Of a stretch of 64,000 bases of DNA, positions 17,326-26,024 are shown one piece after another (the stretch's first letter is position 1; each line of letters opens with the position of its first letter). Where the stretch lies: positions 62,001 through 126,000 of the forward strand of contig JAEYWD010000100.1 in assembly GCA_023429135.1 (NCBI GenBank), written 5' to 3'. Source of the stretch: Bacteroidota bacterium. GTDB taxonomy: Bacteria > Bacteroidota > Bacteroidia > Bacteroidales > JAAUTT01. The translations under genes and the position numbers were made by a program. The notes below the pieces were generated by a model. The model had not been told where the DNA came from and ran no database searches. It worked only from the letters and a program-made list of their open reading frames with translations.

Positions 17326-18183
17326 TTATACTATCATTTTTTCTATTGGAATCACCAGAATTCCCTGTGCGCCGCATTCCTGAAGTTTATCAATCACTTC
17401 CCAGAAATCGCTTTCCTGTAACACAGAATGAACCGAGCACCAGCCTTCCTTTACAAGAGGTACAACTGTGGGACTTTTCATTCCGGGTATAATTTCTTTA
17501 ATCTTATCTACTTTATCGTAAGGAGCATTAAGTACTATGTACTTGTTCTTTTCAGCCTTTTGAACCGAACGAAGACGGAAGATCAGTTTATCCAGAATTT
17601 GTTGTTTAGCAGGACTCAGGTTCTTAGTGGAAGCAATTACTGCCTCAGAATACATCACTGTCTCGACTTCAGCCAAACCGTTACTTATAAGCGTACTACC
17701 TGAACTAACGATATCGAAAATAGAATCAGCCAGACCTATTCCCGGCGCAATTTCAACAGATCCGCTGATTTCGTGTATCTCAGCTTTAATATTGTTCTTA
17801 TCGAGAAACTTTTTGAGAATATTGGGATATGAAGTTGCAATTTTTTTTCCATTGAAATATTCAACTCCTTTATAATCGATAGATTTAGGTATAGCAAGGG
17901 AAAGACGGCACTTTGCAAAACCAAGCTTTTCAACCACGGGAATCTGAAACTTCTTTTCCTCTATTACATTTTCTCCAACAATACCAATATCGGCAACTCC
18001 ATCGGCAACATACTGAGGAATATCGTCGTCCCTGAGAAAAAGGATTTCGATTGGGAAATTTGAAGAGGGCGAAATTAACTTGCGATCACCATTATTTAGC
18101 TTAATACCAGCTTCGGATATTAACTCGAGGGATTTTTCACTTAGACGACCTGATTTCTGAACTGCAATTTTTAAACGTTCCAT
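17326..18183 (-). CDS. hisG: ATP phosphoribosyltransferase HisG, long form
   Basis: First enzyme of the pathway (ATP + PRPP). At 285 residues it is the long, HisZ-independent form: two periplasmic-binding-protein-like catalytic lobes plus a C-terminal ACT-like regulatory domain (about 210-285, ending GILVIPIEKMIV) expected to mediate histidine feedback inhibition. Catalytic signatures are the N-terminal VQKSGRLSEKS, the YVADGVADIGIVGENV stretch, and the phosphate-binding DIVSSGSTLISNGL. It is the first structural gene of the operon, 20 bp after the second of two attenuator terminators. Confidence 0.97.
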   Translation of the reverse strand: MERLKIAVQKSGRLSEKSLELISEAGIKLNNGDRKLISPSSNFPIEILFLRDDDIPQYVADGVADIGIVGENVIEEKKFQIPVVEKLGFAKCRLSLAIPKSIDYKGVEYFNGKKIATSYPNILKKFLDKNNIKAEIHEISGSVEIAPGIGLADSIFDIVSSGSTLISNGLAEVETVMYSEAVIASTKNLSPAKQQILDKLIFRLRSVQKAEKNKYIVLNAPYDKVDKIKEIIPGMKSPTVVPLVKEGWCSVHSVLQESDFWEVIDKLQECGAQGILVIPIEKMIV

Positions 18184-18202
18184 TTAAATAATTTTTATTA
18201 AC

Positions 18203-18232
18203 AAAAAAAGGCTTGCCGGATATGCAAACCTT
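18203..18232 (-). terminator. his attenuator terminator 2
   Basis: Read on the minus strand: stem AAGGTTTGC/GCAAGCCTT (9 bp with one G-T pair), 7-base loop ATATCCG, then a run of T. It lies between leader peptide 2 and hisG. It is nearly identical in stem sequence to terminator 1, which points to duplication of the attenuator. Confidence 0.9.
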
Positions 18233-18263
18233 CCATATATTTTCGGTTATACTTTTTCCTGGC

Positions 18264-18317
18264 TCAGTTGAAATTCTGGATTAAATAATGATGCAGATGA
18301 TGATGTTGCTTTTTCAT
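18264..18317 (-). CDS. his leader peptide 2 (17 aa)
   Basis: ATG at 18317 to TGA at 18264 encodes MKKQHHHLHHYLIQNFN, with five His in six codons. It follows terminator 1 and precedes terminator 2. Ribosome stalling at the His codons when charged tRNA-His is scarce would be expected to prevent terminator 2 from forming. Confidence 0.88.
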   Translation of the reverse strand: MKKQHHHLHHYLIQNFN

Positions 18318-18333
18318 GTTACTGTTATAAATT

Positions 18334-18364
18334 AAAAAAAGGCTTGCAGAACTTGCAAACCTTT
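18334..18364 (-). terminator. his attenuator terminator 1
   Basis: Read on the minus strand: stem AAAGGTTTGC/GCAAGCCTTT (10 bp with one G-T pair), 7-base loop AAGTTCT, then seven T. It lies 35 bp after the stop of leader peptide 1 and 16 bp before the start of leader peptide 2. Confidence 0.9.
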
Positions 18365-18399
18365 AGTGTTTATGTTTTGTCCTGCCATAGAAATACCAT

Positions 18400-18450
18400 T
18401 CATCCGTGATGATGATGCCTGTTATTTCCGCCTGCAAGTATTTTTACCAT
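18400..18450 (-). CDS. his leader peptide 1 (16 aa)
   Basis: ATG at 18450 to TGA at 18400 encodes MVKILAGGNNRHHHHG with four consecutive His codons (CAT CAT CAT CAC). The start is about 10 bp after the expected transcription start. CTTGCAGG within codons 5-7 could pair with the TGCAAG of terminator 1, giving an alternative RNA fold. Confidence 0.9.
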   Translation of the reverse strand: MVKILAGGNNRHHHHG

Positions 18451-18466
18451 TATTAAAAGTTTTGTG

Positions 18467-18498
18467 CAATATTAACTATTATTTTGAGAACACACAAA
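18467..18498 (-). promoter_or_regulatory. his operon promoter
   Basis: TTTG (18495-18498), 20-bp spacer, TAATATTG (18467-18474), one mismatch to the Bacteroidota TTTG-N19-TAnnTTTG consensus. Transcription should start near 18460, just upstream of leader peptide 1. Confidence 0.75.
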
Positions 18499-18539
18499 AA
18501 AACATGCTAAAAATCATATTTATAAAACATATTTTTTAT

Positions 18540-19871
18540 TTACAAATCCTTAAGAAGAACATTCTCAGGAAGTTTATCAACTGTTGTAGTGAACACGTTA
18601 TGAATTTCAAGTAAACGTTTTGTTTTTTCAGATGAAGTGTCAATTATAGAGCTGTGTCCCTGCTTATCCAGCTTGTCTATTACATATTTAACAGTGAGAC
18701 AGTCGATATTCAATGCGGGCTGATAGGCTGCCAGCTTAGGCCGCGGCACTATAACCTCGGAAATAATGTTAACCTTTATCAAATCAGTTAATGTATTTTT
18801 AACCAGCCTTATAGGTATTTTTAATTGTTTCGACAACTCCAGAGATGTGATAGGCTGTTCACAGTTTTTAAAATTCACAATAATCCGATGTGCAATCAAC
18901 AATCCAATTACTCGTTTAGCATAGGGACTTATCTGAACGGTTTCTGTTTCAAATTCATATAAGTCGATATTATGATCGGCATAAGAAATTTCAGCACCAT
19001 AAAGCACAATGAGCCAGCTTATTTGCATCCATATAAGAAATAACGGGAGTGCTGCAAAACTACCATAAATGGCGCCATACTTTGAAACACCTATTTGAAA
19101 ATGTATATATCCCCATTGGGTTAACTGGAATAAACTACCTGCAATAATTCCAGCTATTATCCCTGATTTAACATTTACTTTCGTATTGGGCATGATAATA
19201 TAAAGCAACGAAAACAGAACCCATATGATAACGTAAGGAGCAAATTTCAGCAGGAAAAATAAAGCAGAACTAACATAGCCTAACAATTCCACTCTTTTAG
19301 CCATTGTATTTAGCTGGGTTGAAATAAAAACATTGGCACTGCTGGCTGTAATAATTAGCAGTGGCGAAACAAGCATCATAGATAAATAGTCGGAAAATTT
19401 GCGGACAAAAGTGCGTGCCTTTTTTATATGCCAGATATCATTAAATGCACTCTCAATATTCCCAAATACCTTCATTACAGTCCAAAAAAGAATTCCAACA
19501 CCTACTCCGGCTATTAAGCCCCCTTGTGTTTTTTCAAGAAAAGAGTCAGTAAAAGTTATAAGGTATTTAACAACTTCCTCGTGACCTTTCAAATTATTGG
19601 CTAATTCAGTTTTAAGATACTCCTGATACCCAAAACCTTTTGCAATCCCAAAACCCAGAGCAAGTATAGGTACAACAGAAAGCATCGAAAAGAAAGTCAG
19701 AGCTGATGCCCTGTACTGGAGTTTGTCATTAATAAATTCCCTGATTGAGAGTACCAAAACCCTGATGTATCTATAAAGTAAGGCTTTGTAAGGAGATGCA
19801 ATATCACTCAACCGTATACTCCAGATATCATTTGTGACAAACTTAATTAAGTCTAAAATCTTTTTAACCAT
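18540..19871 (-). CDS. YihY/UPF0761 family inner-membrane protein with C-terminal winged-helix tail
   Basis: 443 residues. The YihY (formerly, and wrongly, ribonuclease BN) domain spans about 35-310 with six membrane helices, and shows the family sequences LQYRASALTFFSMLSVVPIL, near the first helix, and FSDYLSMMLVSPLL. A cytoplasmic tail (about 320-443) looks like a winged helix (EQPITSLELSKQLKIPIRLVKN), as in many Bacteroidota members. The biochemical role is unknown. It has its own promoter upstream and lies directly before the his promoter on the same strand. Confidence 0.9.
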   Translation of the reverse strand: MVKKILDLIKFVTNDIWSIRLSDIASPYKALLYRYIRVLVLSIREFINDKLQYRASALTFFSMLSVVPILALGFGIAKGFGYQEYLKTELANNLKGHEEVVKYLITFTDSFLEKTQGGLIAGVGVGILFWTVMKVFGNIESAFNDIWHIKKARTFVRKFSDYLSMMLVSPLLIITASSANVFISTQLNTMAKRVELLGYVSSALFFLLKFAPYVIIWVLFSLLYIIMPNTKVNVKSGIIAGIIAGSLFQLTQWGYIHFQIGVSKYGAIYGSFAALPLFLIWMQISWLIVLYGAEISYADHNIDLYEFETETVQISPYAKRVIGLLIAHRIIVNFKNCEQPITSLELSKQLKIPIRLVKNTLTDLIKVNIISEVIVPRPKLAAYQPALNIDCLTVKYVIDKLDKQGHSSIIDTSSEKTKRLLEIHNVFTTTVDKLPENVLLKDL

Positions 19872-19885
19872 GATAAAGCTTTATA

Positions 19886-19915
19886 CAAATTTAGTTTTTG
19901 TGAACGAATGTCAAA
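19886..19915 (-). promoter_or_regulatory. Promoter of the YihY-family gene
   Basis: TTTG (19912-19915), 18-bp spacer and a perfect -7 element TAAATTTG (19886-19893), with the gene's ATG about 14 bp downstream. Both elements fit the Bacteroidota housekeeping promoter. Confidence 0.75.
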
Positions 19916-19926
19916 AGAAATGAGCG

Positions 19927-19934
19927 TATATTTG
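19927..19934 (+). promoter_or_regulatory. -7 promoter element of the comB-like gene
   Basis: TATATTTG is a perfect TAnnTTTG, 17 bp before the chosen ATG at 19952. The nearest TTTG upstream is 26 bp away, longer than usual. The position supports the ATG at 19952 over the upstream TTG at 19943. Confidence 0.5.
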
Positions 19935-19951
19935 TATTTGGATTGTCGTAT

Positions 19952-20656
19952 ATGGAAATTAGAATATTACATCTCCTTGAAGGAGCAAAATCGGCTGAAG
20001 GTTTAACGGTGGTAATAGATGTTTTTCGAGCTTTTTCTTTGGCTTGTTATATGTCCGATAAAGGTGCAGCGGATATAATTCCGGTATCTGACATCAATAA
20101 AGCTTATGAGTTGAAGCAGAAAATCTCAAATTCGTTATTGGTTGGCGAAAGAAATGAACGGGTTCCAGAAGGTTTCGATTTTGGAAACTCTCCTACCCAC
20201 ATCTTACATGAAAACATTGAAGGGAAAGTAATTATCCACACAACAAGTGCCGGAACCCAAGGTCTGGTAAATGCCACCAAAGCTTCCGAAAGATTAACCG
20301 GCAGTTTTGTAAATGCTCCGGCGATTGTTTCATATATCAAAGCTAAAAATCCATCAGTAGTTTCGCTGGTTTGCATGGGATATTCCATGAAATATCCTAC
20401 CGAAGAAGATACCTTTTGTGCAGAATATATTAAGCAAAGTTTAAAGGGGGAATTACCTGACACTGCCGAAATGATGGAAACCATTAAAAACACAAGCGCT
20501 CAAAGGTTATTTAATCCGGCTAATCAGGACTTTTCACCTTCGAGCGACTTTTATCTGTGTACCCAAATCGGGAAGTTCAATTTTATTCTGAAAGCAGAAG
20601 AGTCTGATAATCTGCTCAAATTAAAAAAGATAGAGAGTAAAGATTTTGTCCGGTAA
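19952..20656 (+). CDS. 2-phosphosulfolactate phosphatase (ComB) family protein
   Basis: 234-residue protein of the ComB family, Mg-dependent acid phosphatases named for the 2-phosphosulfolactate step of coenzyme M synthesis. Family sequences visible are VVIDVFRAFSLACYM near the N-terminus, LVGERNERVPEGFDFGNSP, HTTSAGTQGL and the acidic EEDTFCAEYI. Bacteria like this one do not make coenzyme M, so the true substrate is unknown. ATG at 19952 is chosen over TTG at 19943. Its stop is 7 bp from the stop of a convergent small gene. Confidence 0.88.
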   Translation: MEIRILHLLEGAKSAEGLTVVIDVFRAFSLACYMSDKGAADIIPVSDINKAYELKQKISNSLLVGERNERVPEGFDFGNSPTHILHENIEGKVIIHTTSAGTQGLVNATKASERLTGSFVNAPAIVSYIKAKNPSVVSLVCMGYSMKYPTEEDTFCAEYIKQSLKGELPDTAEMMETIKNTSAQRLFNPANQDFSPSSDFYLCTQIGKFNFILKAEESDNLLKLKKIESKDFVR

Positions 20657-20663
20657 TCTAAGT

Positions 20664-20864
20664 TTAGATATTAAACACTAATTCGGTTTTTTGCGACTTC
20701 ACATACTTTTCTGTCCAAAGGGTATTACCAGAATTGTCTTTGTAGCAGATCATGTAAACATCATCCATCAATTTAGATAGATCCATATTATTCAGATCAC
20801 GGCAAATATGAACTTTCATACCTTCTAAATTGAAAACTTCGGCTCTGATTTGGTTTGATTTCAT
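20664..20864 (-). CDS. Small hypothetical protein (66 aa)
   Basis: I do not recognise this protein. It begins MKSNQIRAEVFNLEGMKVHI and ends with a beta-like segment WTEKYVKSQKTELVFNI. It has no signal peptide or membrane segment, and its composition is that of a normal soluble protein. It stands alone, convergent with the comB-like gene and preceded by a long AT-rich intergenic stretch. It is probably real because no other gene occupies the strand, but there is no family evidence. Confidence 0.5.
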   Translation of the reverse strand: MKSNQIRAEVFNLEGMKVHICRDLNNMDLSKLMDDVYMICYKDNSGNTLWTEKYVKSQKTELVFNI

Positions 20865-21207
20865 AACAGTAGGTTTTTATATTTTTAATTATTTTTCTGA
20901 TCTGTTAATAAAATGTTGATCATTTTGTTGAATTAAAAATAAATTAAAAACCACCTTGTATTTCGGGAGCTATAGTGATATATAATTGAGAGGGTGGTGA
21001 TTCATCTCAACATTTTGGTATTGTTTTTTTTATTTTTTTTTTATAACATTATTGTTTTTTTAAACGTCAAAAATTACCAACTAGCTAAAAACTTAGGAAA
21101 CAACCTTATACCATTTTTAAAAAACTTTAGTTTATAGATATACTTTATATTGAAGAAATTTCTGTTATTCGTTTAACGAGATTTTTATTAAATAATTGTG
21201 ATTTTAA
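20865..21207. other. 343-bp AT-rich intergenic region
   Basis: No gene is visible. ACCACC near 20950 and GGTGGT near 20996 form a short inverted repeat about 40 bp apart, and a T-rich run follows at about 21023-21061. A small RNA read on the plus strand is possible but unsupported. TCGTTTAACGA at about 21173 is a small palindrome. Confidence 0.4.
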
Positions 21208-22329
21208 TCAGGTTGTTTTTTTATACCTCCAAATAGCAAGGTTTACAATAACAACAAAATAACCCGACAAGATAACAATCTCATTTAAAACATCTCTAAA
21301 TCCTGAACCCTTTAGTATGATCATTCGAACCACCCGCATGAAATAGGCAATTGGATTAATCTTATTCAAAATCTGTGCCCATTCCGGCATATTTTCCACT
21401 GATGTAAATAAACCACTCATCATTATGAAGACCATGGCAATAAACCATGCAATAAACATTGCCTGCTGCTGGGTATCGGCAAAGGTTGAAATAAATAATC
21501 CAAAACTCAGAATAACCAAAAGGTAAAGAGCTGTAAAACCAAAAAGAAGCGGAATATTTCCAAGAAATGGAATATTGAATAATAGCTTACCCACAGCTAA
21601 ACCAAACGCTAACTCAACAATTGCTATGATCCAGAATGGAATAAGTTTTCCGGCAATAAAATGATATTTATGTATAGGAGTTACATTGATTTGCTCTATG
21701 GTTCCTATTTCCTTTTCGCGAACAAGGTTCATACACGCCAGAAACATACCAATCATAGTGATTAGAATACCCAGGATACCTGGAACCATAAAGTTTTTAT
21801 AGCTTAACTGAGGATTATACCAATAATATGGAATAGTATTTATAGTTTTATTTACACCATCGGGAATTGGTATTGTTACCAGATCCGATATCACTTCTTT
21901 GTTAAAATCGGCTATAATAGCACTGCTGTAAGCATTTATAAGTCCGGCGGCCATTCCGTTAATAGCATCCACCATCAACTGGATTTTTGCCTTGTTTTCT
22001 TTAATCAGATCTTTTTCAAAATCCTGGGGAATATGTAGAATTACTCCTGCCTTCCCTTTATGCAAAGCTTCCTCGGCCTCCTTTACCGACAAAAAAGCAG
22101 CGTTAATTTTATAGAAAGGAGAACCATTGAATTTAGAAATCAGTGCTCTGGAGCTTTGCGACATATCCTGGTCGACAACAACCATATCAATTCGTCTTAA
22201 ATCCAATGTGGCCGCATTAGCAAGAATAATTAGCTGAATAACAGGCATAACAAATATAATGGGCAACATGGACCTGTTCCGAAAAATCTGAATAAATTCT
22301 TTTCTGATAATATATCCTATTGTTTTCAT
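21208..22329 (-). CDS. ABC-2 type transporter permease (second)
   Basis: 373-residue inner-membrane permease of the YhhJ/YbhR type: one N-terminal helix (about 20-40), a periplasmic domain (about 45-170) and five C-terminal helices (about 180-365). The family motif NLVREKEIGTIEQINVTP marks the cytoplasmic coupling region. It is the last gene of the tetR operon, 6 bp after the first permease. With its partner permease and two ATPases it should form an exporter coupled to the HlyD- and TolC-like proteins. The substrate is unknown; homologous systems export drugs or other amphiphiles. Confidence 0.92.
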   Translation of the reverse strand: MKTIGYIIRKEFIQIFRNRSMLPIIFVMPVIQLIILANAATLDLRRIDMVVVDQDMSQSSRALISKFNGSPFYKINAAFLSVKEAEEALHKGKAGVILHIPQDFEKDLIKENKAKIQLMVDAINGMAAGLINAYSSAIIADFNKEVISDLVTIPIPDGVNKTINTIPYYWYNPQLSYKNFMVPGILGILITMIGMFLACMNLVREKEIGTIEQINVTPIHKYHFIAGKLIPFWIIAIVELAFGLAVGKLLFNIPFLGNIPLLFGFTALYLLVILSFGLFISTFADTQQQAMFIAWFIAMVFIMMSGLFTSVENMPEWAQILNKINPIAYFMRVVRMIILKGSGFRDVLNEIVILSGYFVVIVNLAIWRYKKTT

Positions 22330-22335
22330 GGCTAA

Positions 22336-23442
22336 TTATTCAAGACGTTTTTTAAACTTACGGGCCGAAATGGACAAGAGCAAAACTGTCATTCCCAACA
22401 ATATCAAAGTCTCAAACCAAAGCATTTTGAGTCCGACTCCCTTTAGCATAATACCTTTTACAATTTCGATGAACCATTTAGGTGGCATTATCTGGCAAAG
22501 AACCTGCAAAATCACAGGCATATTCTCAACGGGATAAATAAACCCCGAAAGAAGCATTGTTGGAAGCATTAATGCTACCATGGAAAGAAGCATCGCCACC
22601 TGCTGGTTATCAGTTGAGGCTGATATAAGTATCCCGAGTGAAAGAGCAAGTACTATAAAAAGGAGGCACTCGGCCAACAAAAGTAAAATACTGCCCTGTA
22701 CAGGAAGATTAAATACAGTTAAGCTTAAAACAATTATAAATATTGCATTTATAAAAGAAAGAAATACATAAGGCATCACTTTCCCTAGAATTATCTGAAT
22801 AGGTCGTAACGGCGAAACAAGCAATACTTCCATGGTTCCCATTTCCTTTTCCCGGACAATGGAAATAGAGGTCATTAAAGCGGAAACGAGCATTAAAATC
22901 ATGGCCATAATCCCAGGCACAAACATGTATACGCCTTTCATCTCAGGATTATAAAACATTCGTGGCTCAGTTTCAATTTTATAAGGCATTGCATAAGCTG
23001 AGTTCAACTCATTGTTGTACGACCGAACGATCCCCGAAGTATATTCGGCAATTAATTTGGCCTGATTGGCATCGGAAGCATCGGTTGTAAGCTGAATGTT
23101 TGCTTTTCCGGTTTTATAAAGTTTTTCTTCGAAGTTATTCTCGAAAACTATCACTTCCTTTACAAATCCCTTTCTGAAAATAGACTCAATATCTTTGTCG
23201 GAAGTGAGCACCTCCTGGATCTGGAAGTAACCGGATGATGCAATTTTATTAGTGATATCGCGCGTAGTAGGATCGTTCGACAAATCCAGAACAGCAATTT
23301 TTGCATCCTTTATTTCGTTAGTGATTACAAATCCGAATAACAACATCATTGCCAGTGGCATTCCAAAAAGTACCAACATTGTTCGCCTGTCGCGAAAAAT
23401 GTGATAAAATTCCTTTATTACAAAACCCCAGAATTTTTTCAT
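22336..23442 (-). CDS. ABC-2 type transporter permease (first)
   Basis: 368-residue permease of the YbhS type with the same layout as its neighbour: N-terminal helix (about 19-38), periplasmic domain, five C-terminal helices. It carries the sequence SIVREKEMGTMEVLLVSPLR. The two permeases are clearly paralogous but diverged, as expected for a heterodimer. It lies 8 bp after the ATPase gene. Confidence 0.92.
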   Translation of the reverse strand: MKKFWGFVIKEFYHIFRDRRTMLVLFGMPLAMMLLFGFVITNEIKDAKIAVLDLSNDPTTRDITNKIASSGYFQIQEVLTSDKDIESIFRKGFVKEVIVFENNFEEKLYKTGKANIQLTTDASDANQAKLIAEYTSGIVRSYNNELNSAYAMPYKIETEPRMFYNPEMKGVYMFVPGIMAMILMLVSALMTSISIVREKEMGTMEVLLVSPLRPIQIILGKVMPYVFLSFINAIFIIVLSLTVFNLPVQGSILLLLAECLLFIVLALSLGILISASTDNQQVAMLLSMVALMLPTMLLSGFIYPVENMPVILQVLCQIMPPKWFIEIVKGIMLKGVGLKMLWFETLILLGMTVLLLSISARKFKKRLE

Positions 23443-23450
23443 TTTTTCAA

Positions 23451-24191
23451 TTACTGTTTGTTGATATTGCGGGCCAGTATGTAAAATACCTCGTCCATAG
23501 TATTTGTATTGTATTTCCTGATGAGATTCAGGGGAGTATCCAGATCGGCAATCCGTCCATCAACCATGATAGAGGCCCGGTTACAATATTCGGCCTCGTC
23601 CATATAATGGGTTGTTACAAACACGGTAATTCCATCGTTTGCGGCCTGATAAATCAAATCCCAAAACTGGCGGCGGGTGATAGGATCCACACCACCGGTG
23701 GGTTCATCAAGAAATACTATTTTCGGCTGATGAAACACAGCAACCGAAAAAGCAAGCTTTTGCCGCCAACCCAGCGGTATTTCCTTTATGAGCTTATCTT
23801 TGAATTCATCAAATTCCAATCTTTTGAAAAGCTTTTCCGAACGTTCTTTGATTTCCTTTCCCGCCATCCCATAAATACCACCATAAAACTGGATGTTTTC
23901 AATTGGCGTCAGATCTTCGTAAAGTGAGAATTTCTGGCTCATGTAACCAATATTTCTTTTTATTTTTTCGGTTTGCCGGTAGGCATCAAAGCCGGCAACC
24001 GAAACTTTACCAGATGTTGGAGCTGAAAGACCACATAAAATCCTTATAGCTGTGGTTTTTCCAGCACCATTGGCTCCTAAAAAACCAAATATTTCACCTT
24101 TATTTACATGAAATGTTAAATGATCGTTTGCAACAAAGTTGCCAAACTTTTTAACCAAGTCCTGTACTTCTATGATTCTTTCCTGAGTCAT
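23451..24191 (-). CDS. ABC transporter ATPase (second), atypical signature
   Basis: 246-residue nucleotide-binding protein with Walker A GANGAGKTTAIRIL, Q-loop GYMSQKFSLYEDLT and Walker B KIVFLDEPTGGVDP. The ABC signature, normally LSGGQ, reads IPLGWRQKL. I recall this substitution from the second ATPase domain of YbhF/RbbA-type systems, so it is probably a family trait and suggests one consensus and one degenerate site in the ATPase pair. The start overlaps the upstream ATPase gene by 4 bp. Confidence 0.93.
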   Translation of the reverse strand: MTQERIIEVQDLVKKFGNFVANDHLTFHVNKGEIFGFLGANGAGKTTAIRILCGLSAPTSGKVSVAGFDAYRQTEKIKRNIGYMSQKFSLYEDLTPIENIQFYGGIYGMAGKEIKERSEKLFKRLEFDEFKDKLIKEIPLGWRQKLAFSVAVFHQPKIVFLDEPTGGVDPITRRQFWDLIYQAANDGITVFVTTHYMDEAEYCNRASIMVDGRIADLDTPLNLIRKYNTNTMDEVFYILARNINKQ

Positions 24192-25114
24192 ACTGTTGGT
24201 ATTGTTTCGTTGTTAGCCATTAATTGCATAAAGCAATCTTCAATACCCGGTTTAATGCTAATGATTTCAACATCATCAATCCCATTCAACTTTAAATAAT
24301 TAAACAGAACGGTTTTGTTTAACTCGCCTTTAAAAGAAGCATGAATATATTGCCCGAATAAATGGGCAGAATCGCACTGTGGGTATGCCTTCAAATGTAT
24401 TAATAGATTATACATATTTACCGAACGCAATCCATAGAGCAACTTACTAAAGCTGCTGATAATATTTTCAGGAGTATCCACGCTTAGCAGAGAACCTTTT
24501 TGAATAAGAGCCACCCGATCGCAAAGGGCAGCCTCGTCCATATAAGGCGTTGAAACTACCACCGTAATACCTTGCTTTTGAAGATTTTTAAGCATTTGCC
24601 AGAATTCCTTACGCGAAACCGCATCAACGCCGGTTGTTGGTTCATCGAGTATTAAAAGCTCGGGTTTATGGATTAAAGCACACGAAAGTGCCAGTTTCTG
24701 TTTCATTCCACCTGAAAGTTTACCGGCAGGTCGCGTTTTAAAAGGTTCGATGTGACTGTAAATATCCTTTATTAAGTCATAATTCTCCTCAATGGTGGTA
24801 CCAAAGATGGTGGCATAAAAGTCGAGATTCTCCTCTACTGTCAAATCCTGGTACAACGAAAATTTCCCTGGCATATAACCCAGCTTTTTCCGCAGCTCTT
24901 TAAATTCTGTTACCGGATCTAGTCCAAGCACTTTCAGTGATCCGGAATTCGGCAACATCAAAGAGGCTATCAATCTGAATAAGGTCGTTTTCCCGGCACC
25001 ATCAGGGCCAATAAACCCAAAAAGTTCATTTTCTCCTATTGTAAAGGATACATCATTCAGTGCAACCGTCTCTTTAAAGTGCTTGGTTATTCTTTCAGCA
25101 ACAATGGCATCCAT
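24188..25114 (-). CDS. ABC transporter ATPase (first)
   Basis: 308-residue nucleotide-binding protein with Walker A GPDGAGKTTLFRLI, signature LSGGMKQKLALSCAL and Walker B LLILDEPTTGVDA, plus a C-terminal extension (about 225-308). Many relatives of this system encode both ATPase domains as one fused protein (YbhF-like); here they are separate genes overlapping by ATGA. It follows the HlyD-like gene by 11 bp. Confidence 0.93.
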   Translation of the reverse strand: MDAIVAERITKHFKETVALNDVSFTIGENELFGFIGPDGAGKTTLFRLIASLMLPNSGSLKVLGLDPVTEFKELRKKLGYMPGKFSLYQDLTVEENLDFYATIFGTTIEENYDLIKDIYSHIEPFKTRPAGKLSGGMKQKLALSCALIHKPELLILDEPTTGVDAVSRKEFWQMLKNLQKQGITVVVSTPYMDEAALCDRVALIQKGSLLSVDTPENIISSFSKLLYGLRSVNMYNLLIHLKAYPQCDSAHLFGQYIHASFKGELNKTVLFNYLKLNGIDDVEIISIKPGIEDCFMQLMANNETIPTV

Positions 25115-25125
25115 ATTCTGCTTTT

Positions 25126-26019
25126 TTATTTGTTTGCTGATGTAATAAGCATTTCGCCAGGCATCCCTATTTTAATGCTGCCATCGTTCACAACATCAAT
25201 TTTTACAGCATAAACCTGCTTTACGCGTTCTTCTTTTGTTTGAATAATTTTTGGAGTAAACTCAGCCTGAGATGAAATCCAACTTATTGTTCCTTCAACT
25301 GACCGATTTGATTTTGCATCCTCATCTATTTTAACCGTAACCTTTTGTCCTATTTTTAAATGGGGTAACAATGCACCATTTACATACACTTTAAGTTTAA
25401 CTGTGGATAAATTGGCAATTTTGTAAAGGTTTTTGCCCGGGGTTGCAATCTCAGCAGGTTCAATGTATTTTTCGAGAACTGTTCCATCAAGCGGGTTAAC
25501 AACGTATGATTTCGCAATTTGATCTTCTACCTGTTTGATTTGCTGCATCAAAGCTTCTATTTCGCCTGCAACACTCTGGTTCTGCGTTTTTGTCGAAACT
25601 ATCTGACTTTGAAGTACATTGTACTGTCCCACAATATCGTCGAATTGCTTTTCCGGAGCTGCCTTATCTTTCACAAGGTTTTCCATACGCTGTTTTTCTT
25701 TCAGTACAGTAGCCTTTTGCGTTTCCTGAACGTCTATTTGAGCTTTAATCTGCAGCAGACGGGCTTCAGCAGCTTTTTTTGTTGCCAGTAACTGTTGCTT
25801 TTTGAGCCACAAAGCGGTTGTATCAATAACCCCGACAATTTCACCTGATTTTAGTTGCATTCCTTCTTCAGGTATAAACTTAAGAAGTTTTCCCTGCCCT
25901 TCGGCCCCTACAATAGTTTCGACAACTTCGAAATTTCCATAAGCATCGGCCTTATCACCATTGCTGTTGCAGGCATATAAAAAAATCACCGCAATAAAGG
26001 TTATAACAATTGTTCTCAT
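25126..26019 (-). CDS. HlyD-like membrane-fusion lipoprotein
   Basis: 297-residue periplasmic adaptor of an efflux system. Signal peptide with lipobox LYAC puts Cys17 at the mature N-terminus. A lipoyl/barrel-sandwich half (about 40-70), a long alpha-hairpin rich in Gln/Lys/Glu (about 75-165), the second lipoyl half, VVNPLDGTVLEKYIEPAEIA, and a beta-barrel domain (about 200-290) follow in order. It should join the ABC-2 permeases to the TolC-like channel. It starts 5 bp after that gene. Confidence 0.92.
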   Translation of the reverse strand: MRTIVITFIAVIFLYACNSNGDKADAYGNFEVVETIVGAEGQGKLLKFIPEEGMQLKSGEIVGVIDTTALWLKKQQLLATKKAAEARLLQIKAQIDVQETQKATVLKEKQRMENLVKDKAAPEKQFDDIVGQYNVLQSQIVSTKTQNQSVAGEIEALMQQIKQVEDQIAKSYVVNPLDGTVLEKYIEPAEIATPGKNLYKIANLSTVKLKVYVNGALLPHLKIGQKVTVKIDEDAKSNRSVEGTISWISSQAEFTPKIIQTKEERVKQVYAVKIDVVNDGSIKIGMPGEMLITSANK

Positions 26020-26024
26020 ATGGC

